DNA of 64,000 nt from Doris montereyensis. Its lineage: Eukaryota; Mollusca; Gastropoda; Nudibranchia; Dorididae. Made by a program: the position numbers and the translations under genes. The DNA is taken from contig JAXRKP010000013.1 of the NCBI GenBank assembly GCA_037039925.1, positions 448,316 through 512,315 of the forward strand. Direction: 5' to 3'. Of this stretch, positions 29,498 to 50,204 are shown one piece after another (within the stretch, counting starts at the first letter, position 1; each line of letters opens with the position of its first letter). Under the pieces are notes generated by a model that saw only the letters and a program-made list of their open reading frames with translations, made no database searches and was not told the origin of the DNA.

Positions 29498-30139
29498 CCT
29501 TATACGCCATAGGCCCGTGGATTCCACGGGCTTGTGATGCGCCGATATTTACTGTCATTATAAGGAAACTATTTTTCTATAATGCTATTATAGTATGGAT
29601 AGAATAACTAGAGTTGTCTTTCATGATCATTTTGCCGGTGAGGAGAGAAATATATTGTTTATGTTGAATTCTCATCGAGTTATCGCCATGGCCGAAAGAC
29701 GTCGAAGATATCGCCCTAGGCTTACGGCTGCCGAAGTTCTTGAAGAAGTTATGAATGATGTTGATAGTGATGATGCAGATTCGTATGATAGTAGTGATAG
29801 TGAAGAAAGTGATGGAGAAGGTGATTTGTTTCCTCGAAGTATAGTCGTGACTTTGGAACTCGATCTAGACGTTGCTATACATGTAGATCTAGGAGTTACG
29901 GCGGGGTGTGATTACAATTCTATTAGAACTAGATCTAACAATAGTTCAAGCACTGATTCTGCTTAACTCTAATTATTGCTCTCTAGGCTCTACCACTTCT
30001 AAGGCAAGATATAGATCTAGGTCTAATTCGATTGAAAGGCATTGCAGAAGTAGAGATAGATCTAGGACTAGAGGTGGAAGAACTATATGCTCTCCGGCAT
30101 ATGGATGTAATTATTGTGATGTACCCTCGGCAGTTAAGG
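29498..30139 (+). mobile_element. Small internally deleted piggyBac-type element
   Basis: The insertion interrupts the LINE. The right end reads ...GGCAGTTAAGG followed by TTAA (30140-30143). The left end reads (TTA)CCTTATACGCC, a decayed TTAA and an imperfect inverted terminal sequence. At 29688 (+) an ORF begins MAERRRRYRPRLTAAEVLEE and continues with an acidic VDSDDADSYDSSDSEESDGE tract. This resembles the acidic N-terminus of piggyBac-like transposases. A Ser/Arg-rich decayed stretch follows and there is no catalytic domain. It is non-autonomous at 642 bp. Confidence 0.68.
29595..29966 (+). pseudogene. piggyBac-like transposase N-terminal fragment
   Basis: The 123-residue frame is probably initiated at the internal Met at 29688. 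It shows the basic opening and acidic Asp/Ser tract usual for piggyBac N-termini. The DDD catalytic region and the Cys-rich tail are absent. Confidence 0.55.
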
Positions 30140-30980
30140 TTAAGGCGTAAAAATGCTTGTCGTGCCTTCTGTATCCTGGTTTTGACATCTTCTTCCATAC
30201 CTCCCTTGCCATCAATCATGTTCACCAGGTAGCAAAATTTGTCTATATTTTCCAGCAGTTTTCCTTTTAGGGTTATTGGCAGAGTGTTGCAGAATTTGCA
30301 GTTGTGAAGAGTCTTGGTTTTCTTGTAGTTGAGTCTGAGTCCCACAGATGGTGCTATGGTCTCAATGGTATCCATTTTCTCCTGCATTTGCTTAAGTGCG
30401 TGTGTTCCATCGGCGAAGTCTAGGTCGTTAACTTGTTTTGTCATAGTCCATTGAATGCCATTTCTGCTCCCATCTGTTGCATTTTTCATCAGGAAGTTGA
30501 TGGTTAAAAGAAACAGAAAGGGAGAAAGAAGACATTCTTGGCGAACTCTAACTGATACCATTGAGACCATAGCAATGATGCTACTTATAAATGATTTCTG
30601 TATTATTCTTGTAAGTTTACTCCATAATGTCGCAAGAATTTCCAAAGAGAATCCCTATGGAGGCTTTCAAATGCTTTCTAAAGTCGATGAATTCTAAAAA
30701 CAATGATATATAGATGACTATATTTTGACAGTTACTCATATATATACTAAAATCATAAAACTCTAACTAAAAACATTAAAATCATTTCAGGAGCCCCCTT
30801 TTTGTGCCAATTCTAGTCTGTGTACCTAAGCCCTCATTTCCTATTCAGTCTGTATGCCAAAGTAAGGGAACGCAACTCTAATGAAAAGAATACCTGGCTC
30901 AGTTGAAATTGATTTTAAAGAATAAAAAATCTTTCAATTCCAATGAAAAAATATAATAAAATAGATAACAAAATAGGCTT

Positions 30981-40470
<9,490 letters not shown>

Positions 40471-41339
40471 AATTTTATCTGAGATTTGTTAGCAATCTGA
40501 AATGGAGAAATAAAAGCAAGATTTAAAACATTTTAGAATAGTTTACCTGCTCCCACTTCTCTATTTGCTACTTAGAGGTCACATAAACTTTTATGTAGTC
40601 TCTGTAAACAACAACAAAATGAGACAATAAGCATGTTACACCCAGAGTGATACTAAGTACGAATATAAGATTGGGTTAGTATTTGATACTGAGGTTACGC
40701 AGGTAGTTGTGAATGGTATTATTCCAACTTCTCCTTATTATTACCTCTTCGCAACCTTGGTGAATGAAAATTTTATTTAAAGACAGGGAAACAATCAAAT
40801 TTTCACTGATTAAACAACACTTCTGGTAAAAGAATTCCTCGAATGAAATAGATCTTGGGAACATTTAGAACCTATGTAGCGGCCTGGCAACAGAACCTTT
40901 GGTGAACAAAGAACGAAGATCTCGAGATAATTTTTCAACCTGTCCGTCACAAACTCACCTTTTGATTGAAAGGCTGACAACTTGCCTCTGGACCATCTTG
41001 TCCCCTCCAGCTTATGACTTTTATATAGGGGGAAGAGTCCCCTTGCGTTTTTCACTAAGTTCTCATATAATCAGGGGGAAGAACCCCTTGAAACCCCCAT
41101 TTTTCTCACTGGGTTTTCAGGTAATCCCCCCCCCATATTCACTTCCTAGCCTTACCATAAAAAATCGGAGTGACTATTCACCATTATGGTGAGTAGCTAA
41201 GAGCAAAAAAAAGAAGCTATTTTTCATCAGTATCAGATGTATGGCAATTCGGACGACAAATCGAGTCACGGGTCAGTACTTGAGTACAATCTCCCGGTAG
41301 CCACGCCATTTCATCGTTCTTTTATTTGTTATTTGCCAA

Positions 41340-41665
41340 GTTGACCACTTTACCTCGATCTTTAGTTGAAAATGTTCTTTCTCCCTTTTACCTATCTTTC
41401 ATCTTGTTATTCCCACTCAATTCACCTTGAGACCAATGTGTATGGTGGTTGCAGTAAATTTCAATAAAAAAATAATATCTTATGTGTGTGCCTCCCCTTG
41501 CTCCACCCCTCTCTTTTCTCTCTTGTGGGCGGTTGGTGGGCACTGCTGGTAAGTCTTACTTCTTTCCTTTCACTCATCGACTTTTCTTTCATCTTGCTGC
41601 TTCTAATTCACTCTGAGATCACCAAATAAGGTGTACAGGGTAAATCAAGTAAATGTCAATGAAAC
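41340..41665. repeat. Dispersed repeat, two diverged units
   Basis: The motif series TCTTACTTCTTTCCTTTCAC, TCATCTTGCTG, AATTCACTCTGAGATCACCA and GTGTACAGGGTAAAT at 41550-41650 is matched by 58655-58755. A weaker copy lies at 41370-41465. Confidence 0.65.
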
Positions 41666-41879
41666 AAACAAACTCTCTCTCTTTTCTGTTATTCTCAGTC
41701 TTGTATGTTATGGGTCTCTTTCAGTGTTCACACATACACTACACACTCTCTTTCTGTTAATTTCGTGCCCAGGGCGGTTTATCTTATTCATTATCCACGG
41801 AAATCACTGTCACTTGTCATTGGTGGATGAACGGACATGCTCTGCTGTGATATCACCAAGGCCACTCCAATATCAGCTG

Positions 41880-42066
<187 letters not shown>

Positions 42067-42069
42067 GAC

Positions 42070-43070
42070 TCCGTCCAGTAATGGGGAATCGCCGCACATT
42101 CTAGGAGTGCTATCAGCGCACAAATCAATGTACACTAAGAGTGTAACCTACCATATAATTATAATACTTTTAATAAAAGTTCCTACTTCTCTGTGTTCCA
42201 GTTTTCGCTTCTTTTTTTTTTTAGATTGTCTGATTGTCTATGAGAAAATGATGTTTTAAATATGCATATATGTGCAAGTTTGTCCTACAATACGTTTAAA
42301 TGAAAAACAAAATTTGTCAAAATCTAAGCTGTGAATTCAAGTCGTTTAAACTGATTTCGTGACTTTAAAAACTACAGTTTGCATTCTACAAATCGTTTTG
42401 CTGTTTAACTCATTTTTGTGAACACTGGATGAAATCAGTTTTATGAGTTTGTTCAAACCCTAGATTAGACCAACATATTTTGCATATTTTTGTCAGTTTC
42501 ATAACATCATTCCAAATTTTATCATATACAAACAACATTCCTAATCACGTGGGAATCATTCATACAAAGGTCTACACATCTTGTGTCAATGAATTTTGCT
42601 ATGAATATGGTGAAAGAAGTCTATCAAATTTAGCATATCTAACCAACCTAAATTTCTAAGAGAGAGAGAGAGAGAAAATGTATGGTGGTCCATATTATAT
42701 TATTATTCGCTGACTTGTAAAAAGCATTTTGTATTGTCATAATGTACGTATATGCTTCATCTCTGTAATTGTTACTATCCATATATGTGAACCCATGGAT
42801 TCAATCACGGAATTATAAATGATATGCATAGCATTCTGTTCCTGACAGATAAAAAAACGGGCAAAGGGAAAGTAGCACTCCGTAAAGATAAGGCCTCTCT
42901 ATATATTAAGTTGCAGAGCTTGAGTGCAGATGTTAAACAAAGAACTGCTTGTTGTGCGTGAAAGATGGGTATTTGGAGTTTCTGTAGAGATGTAAAAATG
43001 ATCACATTTGACCAAGTCACTTAGATTTTCTGGAATTAACTTTTTTATAAGGCCTGATTTTACATATATG
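42070..43070. other. Unassigned AT-rich stretch left of Harbinger element 2
   Basis: No gene or repeat was recognised apart from a short (GA)9 at 42659. Confidence 0.4.
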
Positions 43071-43265
43071 TCTCTAAAGGCTCCCCTACACCCTCACTCC
43101 TCAGCTCGTGTTCATGCTCATATTTCCACTCGTGTTTGAACCTACATCCCCCGCCTTAGCTTATTTTTACGCCTACACGTTAGGTTTTGCCATATACGAA
43201 ATTTTTCGCCATCATTCTCGACAGTGCGGGGTTTCGTCATTCAGTTGTTTTCAGTTGTGGTGACC

Positions 43266-43694
43266 ATGTCGACATTAAATGAAACTGCTGTCTGTGCGTT
43301 GTTAGTACATTCAGTAATCAAGAAAATCAAATCAAAAGGGAAACGATTGATTTGGATGAAGAAATGGCTTTAGACCGAGCAAAGTTTACTCATACAAATT
43401 TGTTACAGGAACTAAGAATGTATCCTGTTGATTTTCACAATTATCTACGAATGGATGAGAATACGTTTCTAAAACTTTTGTCAATGGTTTCCCCGTTAAT
43501 ATGAAAAAAGACACCGTTATGAGGAATCAATTTCTGCGTATGAGAGATTGGCAGCCACCCTGTGCTTCCTTGCAAGAGGAAGGCGATTTGAAGACTTGAA
43601 ATTCCCAACATGCATTTCACCACAAACGTTGAGATTGATTATTCCTGAAACATGCCAGGTGATATACAATTGCCTCGCAAAGGACTATATGAAG
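43266..43694 (+). pseudogene. Harbinger element 2 transposase, exon 1
   Basis: The ATG is at 43266. Through two or three frame changes it encodes WMKKWLLDRAKFTHTNLLQE, LRMYPVDFHNYLRMDENTFL, ISAYERLAATLCFLARGRRF, EDLKFPTCISPQTLRLIIPE and TCQVIYNCLAKDYM. This is the HARBI1-like N-terminal half (W...WL..R...G....L..EL...D...F.N.LRM....F..LL, then ERLA.TL.FLA.G..F.DL.F...IS..T....I.ET). It ends at ATGAAG|GTATGT, phase 0. Confidence 0.85.
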
Positions 43695-44413
43695 GTATGT
43701 ATCTGTGTCGATTAAATGTAGATCTAATTTACATTACAATACATTTTACTTGTTAAGATATTAATTGCATATCAATGACAGCCTCACAGCGGTCGTCGTC
43801 GTCATCATCATCACCATCACCCTCTTTTATGAAGAACAAGAAATTGACAAAGGTTAAATGTTTGGAAGTAAATGCTTTAATATGAACTTGTGTTTTCACC
43901 AAAAAAAAAAAAGTACATGTTATTATACAAATGTCTCTAATGACTAACTCGCTGCCACCTATAGCTCCGCCCCTTTCCTCACTATACACCATACCAAGCG
44001 ACCCCCACTCACCTCTTCACTCCATTTACCCCCTTACCCCCCCCCATCCCTCACTGTACAGTAAGATTGTAAAAAGAAAAAAAGCCGATGACAAAGCACC
44101 TCTCGTACATTACTGAGAAGAAAATTCGAAGAATATTTAAACAAAGAGTGAATATAATCTCAAATTGCCGCGGCTGGGCAGGTAAGTGTATTGGTGAAAG
44201 GACTATAGTATAAAAAGTAATAATTAAGGAGTTAAGAATCAAGAGACGACGAAAAAAACAAACAAAATTTGTATAGAAATAAAATGCATTTCTTAATACA
44301 GAGAAACTTTTTTAATTTCAATAACTTGGCTTTTTTATTTTAGGAAATATCTACCAAACGTTAAATAATAAAACAAATCTTAATGTTTGGTGGTTTTAAA
44401 GCAATTACTGTTG

Positions 44414-44531
44414 TCACTGTTGATATTGATAGCTTCTATACACTTCAGAGGATAATGAATTGGGGTACGCGTAAACGGATGCAGCATTTTGTTTGTTGCC
44501 TGGCAGGACTACTGAGTCTCTGGACAGATTA
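44414..44531 (-). pseudogene. Last codons of the MADF/BESS gene beyond the piggyBac insertion
   Basis: If piggyBac and one TTAA copy are removed, the BESS frame continues without a break (NLSRDSVVLPGNKQNAAS...) for about 38 residues to TGA at 44414. The clean continuation confirms that the insertion was precise. Confidence 0.7.
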
Positions 44532-44535
44532 TTAA

Positions 44536-47194
44536 CTCTTTAAGACCCACTTTATTTTTACGTTTAGCCCAAATTAATTTTAGGTACAGAAAACGGATTT
44601 GAAGATTGAAATAGAAAGCATGTAATGTTATGTATCAAATGAAAGATAAATTATGGACAAACAATTATACACACAAATAAATAATTTCGCCTTTATGTTT
44701 TTCAAGATATGTGTGTTTATATGTGTTATGTAATTGTGCATTCACAAAAATATGAAATGAAAATTTACAATAACCTTCAAAGGAAAAATAGAAGCAAGCC
44801 TTTGAGATAATGGACTTCTATATCCAGTGTAAGTATGCACAATAAAGTTGCCCTGGTCCAAATTTCAAGTAAATCCATTGAGAATAAGAGGAGTTGTGAG
44901 GGTTTTTGTTCAGCTAATCCACGATTGTCATTTTCCGAAAGAAATGAAAAACAGTCACTCATACTGAATAGTCCATGGTCAGGAATAACAATAAACAACA
45001 TTATTTACAAAGTTTAGGCTATTTACACATGATTGTTCTATTAGTCAATTTAGTGTCTATGTATGGTTGCATGGTACTCCACAAAACAACCTTTGGGGTG
45101 CAGGTGGGGTTGACCAGGACATCCAAGACAGACAAAATTGGTCCGTTTTCTGTTTTGTGGAGTGCTACAGACAATGCAACGGGTGTCTTTCTCGACGTAC
45201 GAAACAAGGTGCATATTCCCAGGAAATCTTCCTATGGGACTAGCACTACTAGCAGCTGGTTGCCTGCCTCTAGCCCGCTTTGCATCTTCATCAGGCATTT
45301 TTAGCTCTACAGCTCTCATTTCAAGCTGCTCAATCAGAGTGTCCTTGAAATCTTGAAATGAGGTGTAGCATAAGTTTTCAGCTCTTGTCAGCCTGTACAA
45401 GATGTAAGCATTGGTTTGGGCTACTTCCAAAATCCAGTGAAAAACTTTTTTCCACCATTTTTTCGTATTTCGTTGGTAGGTGCCATAATACGAGACCATT
45501 TGATCAATCCTGTCGCAGCCATTCATATGTCGATTGTATTTCTCGATCATGGATGGCTTCGAGATCGGATCTCTTCTCCGGTTCCGTTGTTCGATCACAG
45601 TCGTATCGGATCGTGTGGAGACAGCCATGAATGCCTTTTTGGCTTTCTTGTCTCTCCATGCCACTGCCAGTATAGACTTGTCCTCAGTCATATAATATCG
45701 GCTCTCCTGTTTTGCCAGTTTCACGGTTTTCATGTCCTGAGGGGAATTTCTCCGATTTGACTGCACAGTGCCAGTGTAATAATACGAGTTCATCTTCAAG
45801 TAGTTGATGAGATTGTACGTCGTATAGAAGCAATCAGCGTAGATGCGATGCCCTTTTCAAGAGGTTGTAGCAAGGTTTGAAAGACCTTGATGGCACTTTC
45901 ACTGTTTTGATCAAGTTCTGGATCATAGGAGGTCTCAGCGCCAAGTAAATTAGAGTATTTACAACGTAACCCGTTGTGCTGTCGCAGAGGCCAAATGTCT
46001 TGACGTGGTATTTATGAGGCTTCGAAGCATTGTACATTTTGTACTTGAACCTCCCCTTCCATCCAATAATCATCTCATCCAAACAAAGCTCTTGAAAGGG
46101 ATAAAACGCCGACTGAAAATTTGAAACCAACTGTTCCACAAAGGGTTCAATTTTGCCTTTGAAACAGCGTGCGGTTCACAGCAATGTAGCATGGTTGAGT
46201 GAATGGCTGCAAATCTGTTTCGAGAAAACATATCTTGGTACCACTGTATTTTTTTATGCTTTCTCTGACTCCAGTAGTCACGGTACTTCGGTCTTTTCTC
46301 CATTCCGATTGCAAGGAGGACGGCAAAATAGAGATGAATTTCTGAGATGGTCACATCTCTCCACATGCCGTACACAGAATGTTTCCGAGCAGGTGTATTT
46401 AGTCTCACCTTCTCACGTGCGAAAGCGTTTATGCTTTCAACAAGCCCCTCTATCACAGCATGTGACAGAAGAGTTGAATAGCAGTCTAAGGCGTAGACTC
46501 TGGTGACAAATTAGCTTGAACTCCAGGTATGCAAGATGGAGCAAAGCGGAAATTGTTGGTAGTTTCTTCAGAATCACCAGTGACATGATTCCATATTTCC
46601 ATCTCTACAGTCCTAGATCTAGAAATAATGTTTTTCCTAGGCCTTCCTCTCGTAGTACTTGGTCGACTGGGGCCTGGAATTGGTTGGGGACCAGATGCAG
46701 GCTCAGTCAGGTCACTCAAATCAACATCACTATCACCTCCGTTGCCACTACTAAATCTACTACTACTACTGGCTCTAGATCTACTTTCACTTTCGCTATC
46801 TTCGTCAAAACTATCATCGCATAAGGGTTCATTATCGCCATCACTTTCATCTAACCACTGATGCAAAAGTCTATTTGCTTCAGCAGCAGTAATCCGTCTA
46901 GATCTATTGCTAGCCATGATTCACTATTCACAAGCACAAAGTCACAAATTCTCACTTCCACGATCACGACAAAGCGGTGTGTTCCAAATCAAAATTTGCG
47001 GGTAAAATTGTAATCAATACCAATATAAAGACCCCTCTAGGAGAGATTGACTACTTCTGGATCCGTAGTTATGATTTAGATTCGGTTTTCTTCTCCAATC
47101 TTTCTCTTATTCGTGTATTTACTAGTGAATTCGATCGGCCGCTGGGCACAATGGAAAGTTCATCGGCTCGGAGCGGCCGATGGGTCTTAAAGAG
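44536..47194 (-). mobile_element. piggyBac-type element nested in Harbinger element 2
   Basis: The ends are perfect 14-bp inverted repeats (CTCTTTAAGACCCA at 44536-44549 and its complement at 47181-47194). They are flanked by TTAA on both sides (44532-44535 and 47195-47198), the hallmark of piggyBac. The interior carries one minus-strand transposase ORF in several frames (46917-45050). At 2,659 bp it has a near full-length architecture. Confidence 0.94.
45050..46917 (-). pseudogene. piggyBac-like transposase, frame-broken
   Basis: The start is the ATG at 46917 (MASNRSRRITAAEANRLLHQ), followed by an acidic Asp/Ser/Glu N-terminus. Segment 2 (46456-46070) has the DDE-domain entry (MWRDVTISEIHLYFAVLLAI). 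Segment 3 (46139-45834) has the first catalytic block LDEMIIGWKGRFKYKMY and the second, GLCDSTTGYVV. Segment 4 (45799-45050) has YNRHMNGCDRIDQMVSYYGT, the third acidic block. It ends in a Cys/His-rich tail (RCIVC, FVCLGC, HLHPKGCFVEYH). All catalytic Asp positions are present. Frame changes near 46480, 46100 and 45820 inactivate it. Two of them are small, so decay is young. Confidence 0.92.
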
Positions 47195-47198
47195 TTAA

Positions 47199-47534
47199 AT
47201 TGCCCCTCATAAATGACATCATTTATCAATTTTCTAGTAGTATGTATCATCTGCTCGCGAGGCATCCCCCGCAGAGCCTGGGCCACAGTTTTCCCAAAAT
47301 AATCAAATTCGTCTTCAGGGCAGGCAGATATAGATTTGTTGCTTAATGTTTTGCAGGCCAAGCTTAAAAGTTCTTCCTCCTTAGAGATCTTCTTTCTTTT
47401 TGTTACCACTGGCTTTTGTGAGCTTGCAATGGTGGACTGGTTACTGGAGTTACCTCCAGAACGCTATCTGTAACCAATTGAGGTGATGATCTGTCCGACA
47501 GGTGGTCACCGACACAATCTTGAGAATCTGTTTC
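47199..47534 (-). pseudogene. BESS-type C-terminal exon of the Harbinger partner gene, interrupted by piggyBac
   Basis: The acceptor is TTTTACAAG|GAAAC at 47534. It encodes ETDSQDCVGDHLSDRSSPQL and, after a one-base slip near 47415, KRKKISKEEELLSLACKTLS, DEFDYFGKTVAQALRGMPRE and QMIHTTRKLINDVIYEGQFN. The DEFD.FGK.VA..LR.(L/M)P..Q.......I..V..E wording is the C-terminal region typical of MADF-BESS partner proteins. The TTAA of the piggyBac insertion falls in the Phe-Asn codons. The reading resumes past the element at 44531 and ends at a stop at 44414. Confidence 0.82.
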
Positions 47535-47682
47535 CTTGTAAAAAAAAAAAAAAGAATGAAAGAAAGAAAGAAAAAGAGGAAAAAAGGAAGATAATCTTAT
47601 GACTAAAGAAGTGCAGTACATAATAATGCATGTATTACTTCTCGAATGCGACTGAATCAACCCATTGTTCTTTTTTTTTCAG

Positions 47683-47793
47683 GCTCCAAAAACCACTGAG
47701 GAATGGTGTGCTTTAGCCATGCAGTTTAAAAGATGGCAATTTCCTAATTGCTTCAGAGCCATTGATGGCAAGCATATCGCAATTACAAAATAG
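47683..47793 (+). pseudogene. Harbinger element 2 transposase, exon 2 (first catalytic Asp), truncated
   Basis: The acceptor is TTTTTTCAG|GCT, in phase 0 with exon 1. It encodes APKTTEEWCALAMQFKRWQF and PNCFRAIDGKHIAITK and then a stop. The FPNC..AIDGKHI block carries the first Asp of the DDE triad. The remaining transposase, with the other two acidic residues, is absent. Confidence 0.85.
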
Positions 47794-47929
47794 ATTCATT
47801 TAATATCAGCATGATATGTTGTTCGTATTGTGAAGTACCGGTAGTAAAATTGTGCCCAACAAATTGAAATGAGCTTTTTTTTTATCATGCACAGAAAAGA
47901 TAGAGAGAAGGGTGGGGTGGGAGGGAGAA

Positions 47930-47987
47930 AGAGAGAGATAGAGATAAAGAGTAATGGCGGGTGAGAAGAGGGAGAGGGAGGGAGAGA

Positions 47988-48085
<98 letters not shown>

Positions 48086-48096
48086 CGAGAGAGGCG
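47930..48096. repeat. (GA)n microsatellite
   Basis: A long GA tract inside Harbinger element 2. The flanking CATCAT-type repeat at about 48135-48180 is also low complexity. Confidence 0.95.
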
Positions 48097-48414
48097 CGAA
48101 TATCAAAAGTGGTGGTAGTGGTATCAGCAGAAGCATCATCATCATGATCATCGTCACCATCGTCGTGGTCATCATCATGAAAACATCATTTGTATATTGT
48201 GCATCAACTGTGTTCTTCATCCTGTTATTCAATACAAAACCAAATAAAAATGTCCAAATTGAAATTTAAATAAAATATGTGTGTACCTCAGTCCTTGTGT
48301 TTTCCTGACTGTCCATCATACTATCTCCTCTGTACTTACTGTATGCTCCGCAACTGTCTGTGGATGAACGATTCAAACAATTACACAAAGTCAGACTCTA
48401 TAGATGGGTGGTAT

Positions 48415-48522
<108 letters not shown>

Positions 48523-48775
48523 GGTGCGAAGGAGAATGAAAGAAAGAGTTAATTTAATCTTCTACGGCCAATATTACAACAGCAACCAATGCTACTTAAA
48601 TATACTATCTTCTATCTTCTATCTATCATAATTATCATCAAGAACATCATCATTAGTGTCATGGTCATCTCATTAAAACCTCATGTGTACATTATACATC
48701 GCCCTACTGTTAATCCACTAAGTCAACATGATGACAAATAAAAGTGTAATGAAATTGGTTTAAAAATTACTGTAC

Positions 48776-49127
48776 CTCAATCCTTGTGCTTTCCATAGTA
48801 TCTCGTCCCGTTCTTGGCACCTCTGAATCCGCTATAAAACGAAGATTATCAAAATAGAACAATCCAGGCTCATATACCTCCTCCAATCTAGTTCCGGTCA
48901 GCTGTGACGAGAGCATCTTCTTGTTCTCCTTTCGCCAGGAGCCGCGCAAATTGTTTATTTTTGCCACAATTGAGTCCTTGTTTGCATTGGGACAAAATCC
49001 TTTTGCAAACACCACAAGTTCCTCATATGCCCTTTCCCGCTTTAATTTATTAGAATAATCTTTCGACTTCTTTTGAACGGTACAACTCGATGAAGTCAAG
49101 TGTGTGTTCCTTGGTCCAAGAAGTCAT
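48776..49127 (-). pseudogene. MADF-domain exon of the Harbinger partner gene
   Basis: The ATG at 49127 gives MTSWTKEHTLDFIELYRS. After a frame change near 49070 it continues KSKDYSNKLKRERAYEELVV, NKDSIVAKINNLRGSWRKEN, TRLEEVYEPGLFYFDNLRFI. This is a full MADF-like domain (W....T..FI.LYR....LW....DY.NK..R..A...L, ..K...LR...RKE.KK, Y.P.L.YFD.L.FL). It ends at ATTGAG|GTACAG. MADF proteins assist Harbinger transposases in end binding. Confidence 0.83.
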
Positions 49128-49842
49128 TTTTTGTTTTGTATTGAACCGAATACAATGCAATCACAAAAATGAAATGAAAATTGAATTGATGCAACACATT
49201 GATATGTGCTGGGTGCGGAAGCGTGGGCAGAGATGACCTCGTCCCAGTGACACATTTCCGGTTTGAAGTCGGGACGGGATTTAATCAAACTCAACAAATA
49301 CAAACATTATATATGTGTTTGGTATCAAAATAATGGTAAATTTGACACTGATTATGAATATCATAATCAGAAAATGAAATTCCGTAATTTTTTGTAATTT
49401 CATTTTGACCTCAAGAGGTCTTGCCACCAACATGACTAAAAAATATCTGTCACTCCGAAATGCCAACCATGAGGCGAGAGCTTAGGCCACACCTCTCATG
49501 GTATTCACCCCTAAATGGTTGGTTTTTCGTATGGTCACGACATGAGCACGAGCTGAGGAGTGAGCGTGTAGGGGGCCTTAACACTTTAAAAGGTCATGTT
49601 TTAGACTAAAAATATGTACTTATACTAAGTTTTGTTTGCAATCATTTTCATATTGGTTTTAAGATCTTCTTATTGTCTATTTGTCTGTTTTGAGAGTAAG
49701 CATGCTTTTGTTGTAAAGAAAGCAACAGTGAGGTGTTAAAAAAGTAACTTAAAATTTTAAAACAAAAACTCTGGCTGACCTCATGACCGACTCCGTTGAG
49801 GGTAATGGATCCTCAGACCTGTGCACCGCTTGAGATGCCATG

Positions 49843-50197
<355 letters not shown>

Positions 50198-50204
50198 TAA
50201 ATCA

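Larger units (their letters stand above)
28970..30705 (-). mobile_element. LINE RT remnant, minus strand, split by a piggyBac-type insertion
   Basis: On the minus strand a decayed catalytic block (IDFRKAFESLHRDSLW) is followed by VRQECLLSPFLFLLTINFLM, NDLDFADG (FADD box with the last Asp changed to Gly), GLRLNYKKTKT and EEDVKTRIQKARQAFLRLN. After the insertion, NVKSVLTYGSETWR, INRCLRRI and a C-terminal [17 protein letters not shown] follow. This is the RT C-terminal half of the 'craniofacial development protein 2-like' LINE type. It is 5'-truncated at about 30705. Confidence 0.87.

Noticed and set aside
45138..46861. Several + strand open frames of 70-117 codons
   Set aside because: They are antisense shadows of the piggyBac transposase, whose frames carry the conserved motifs.
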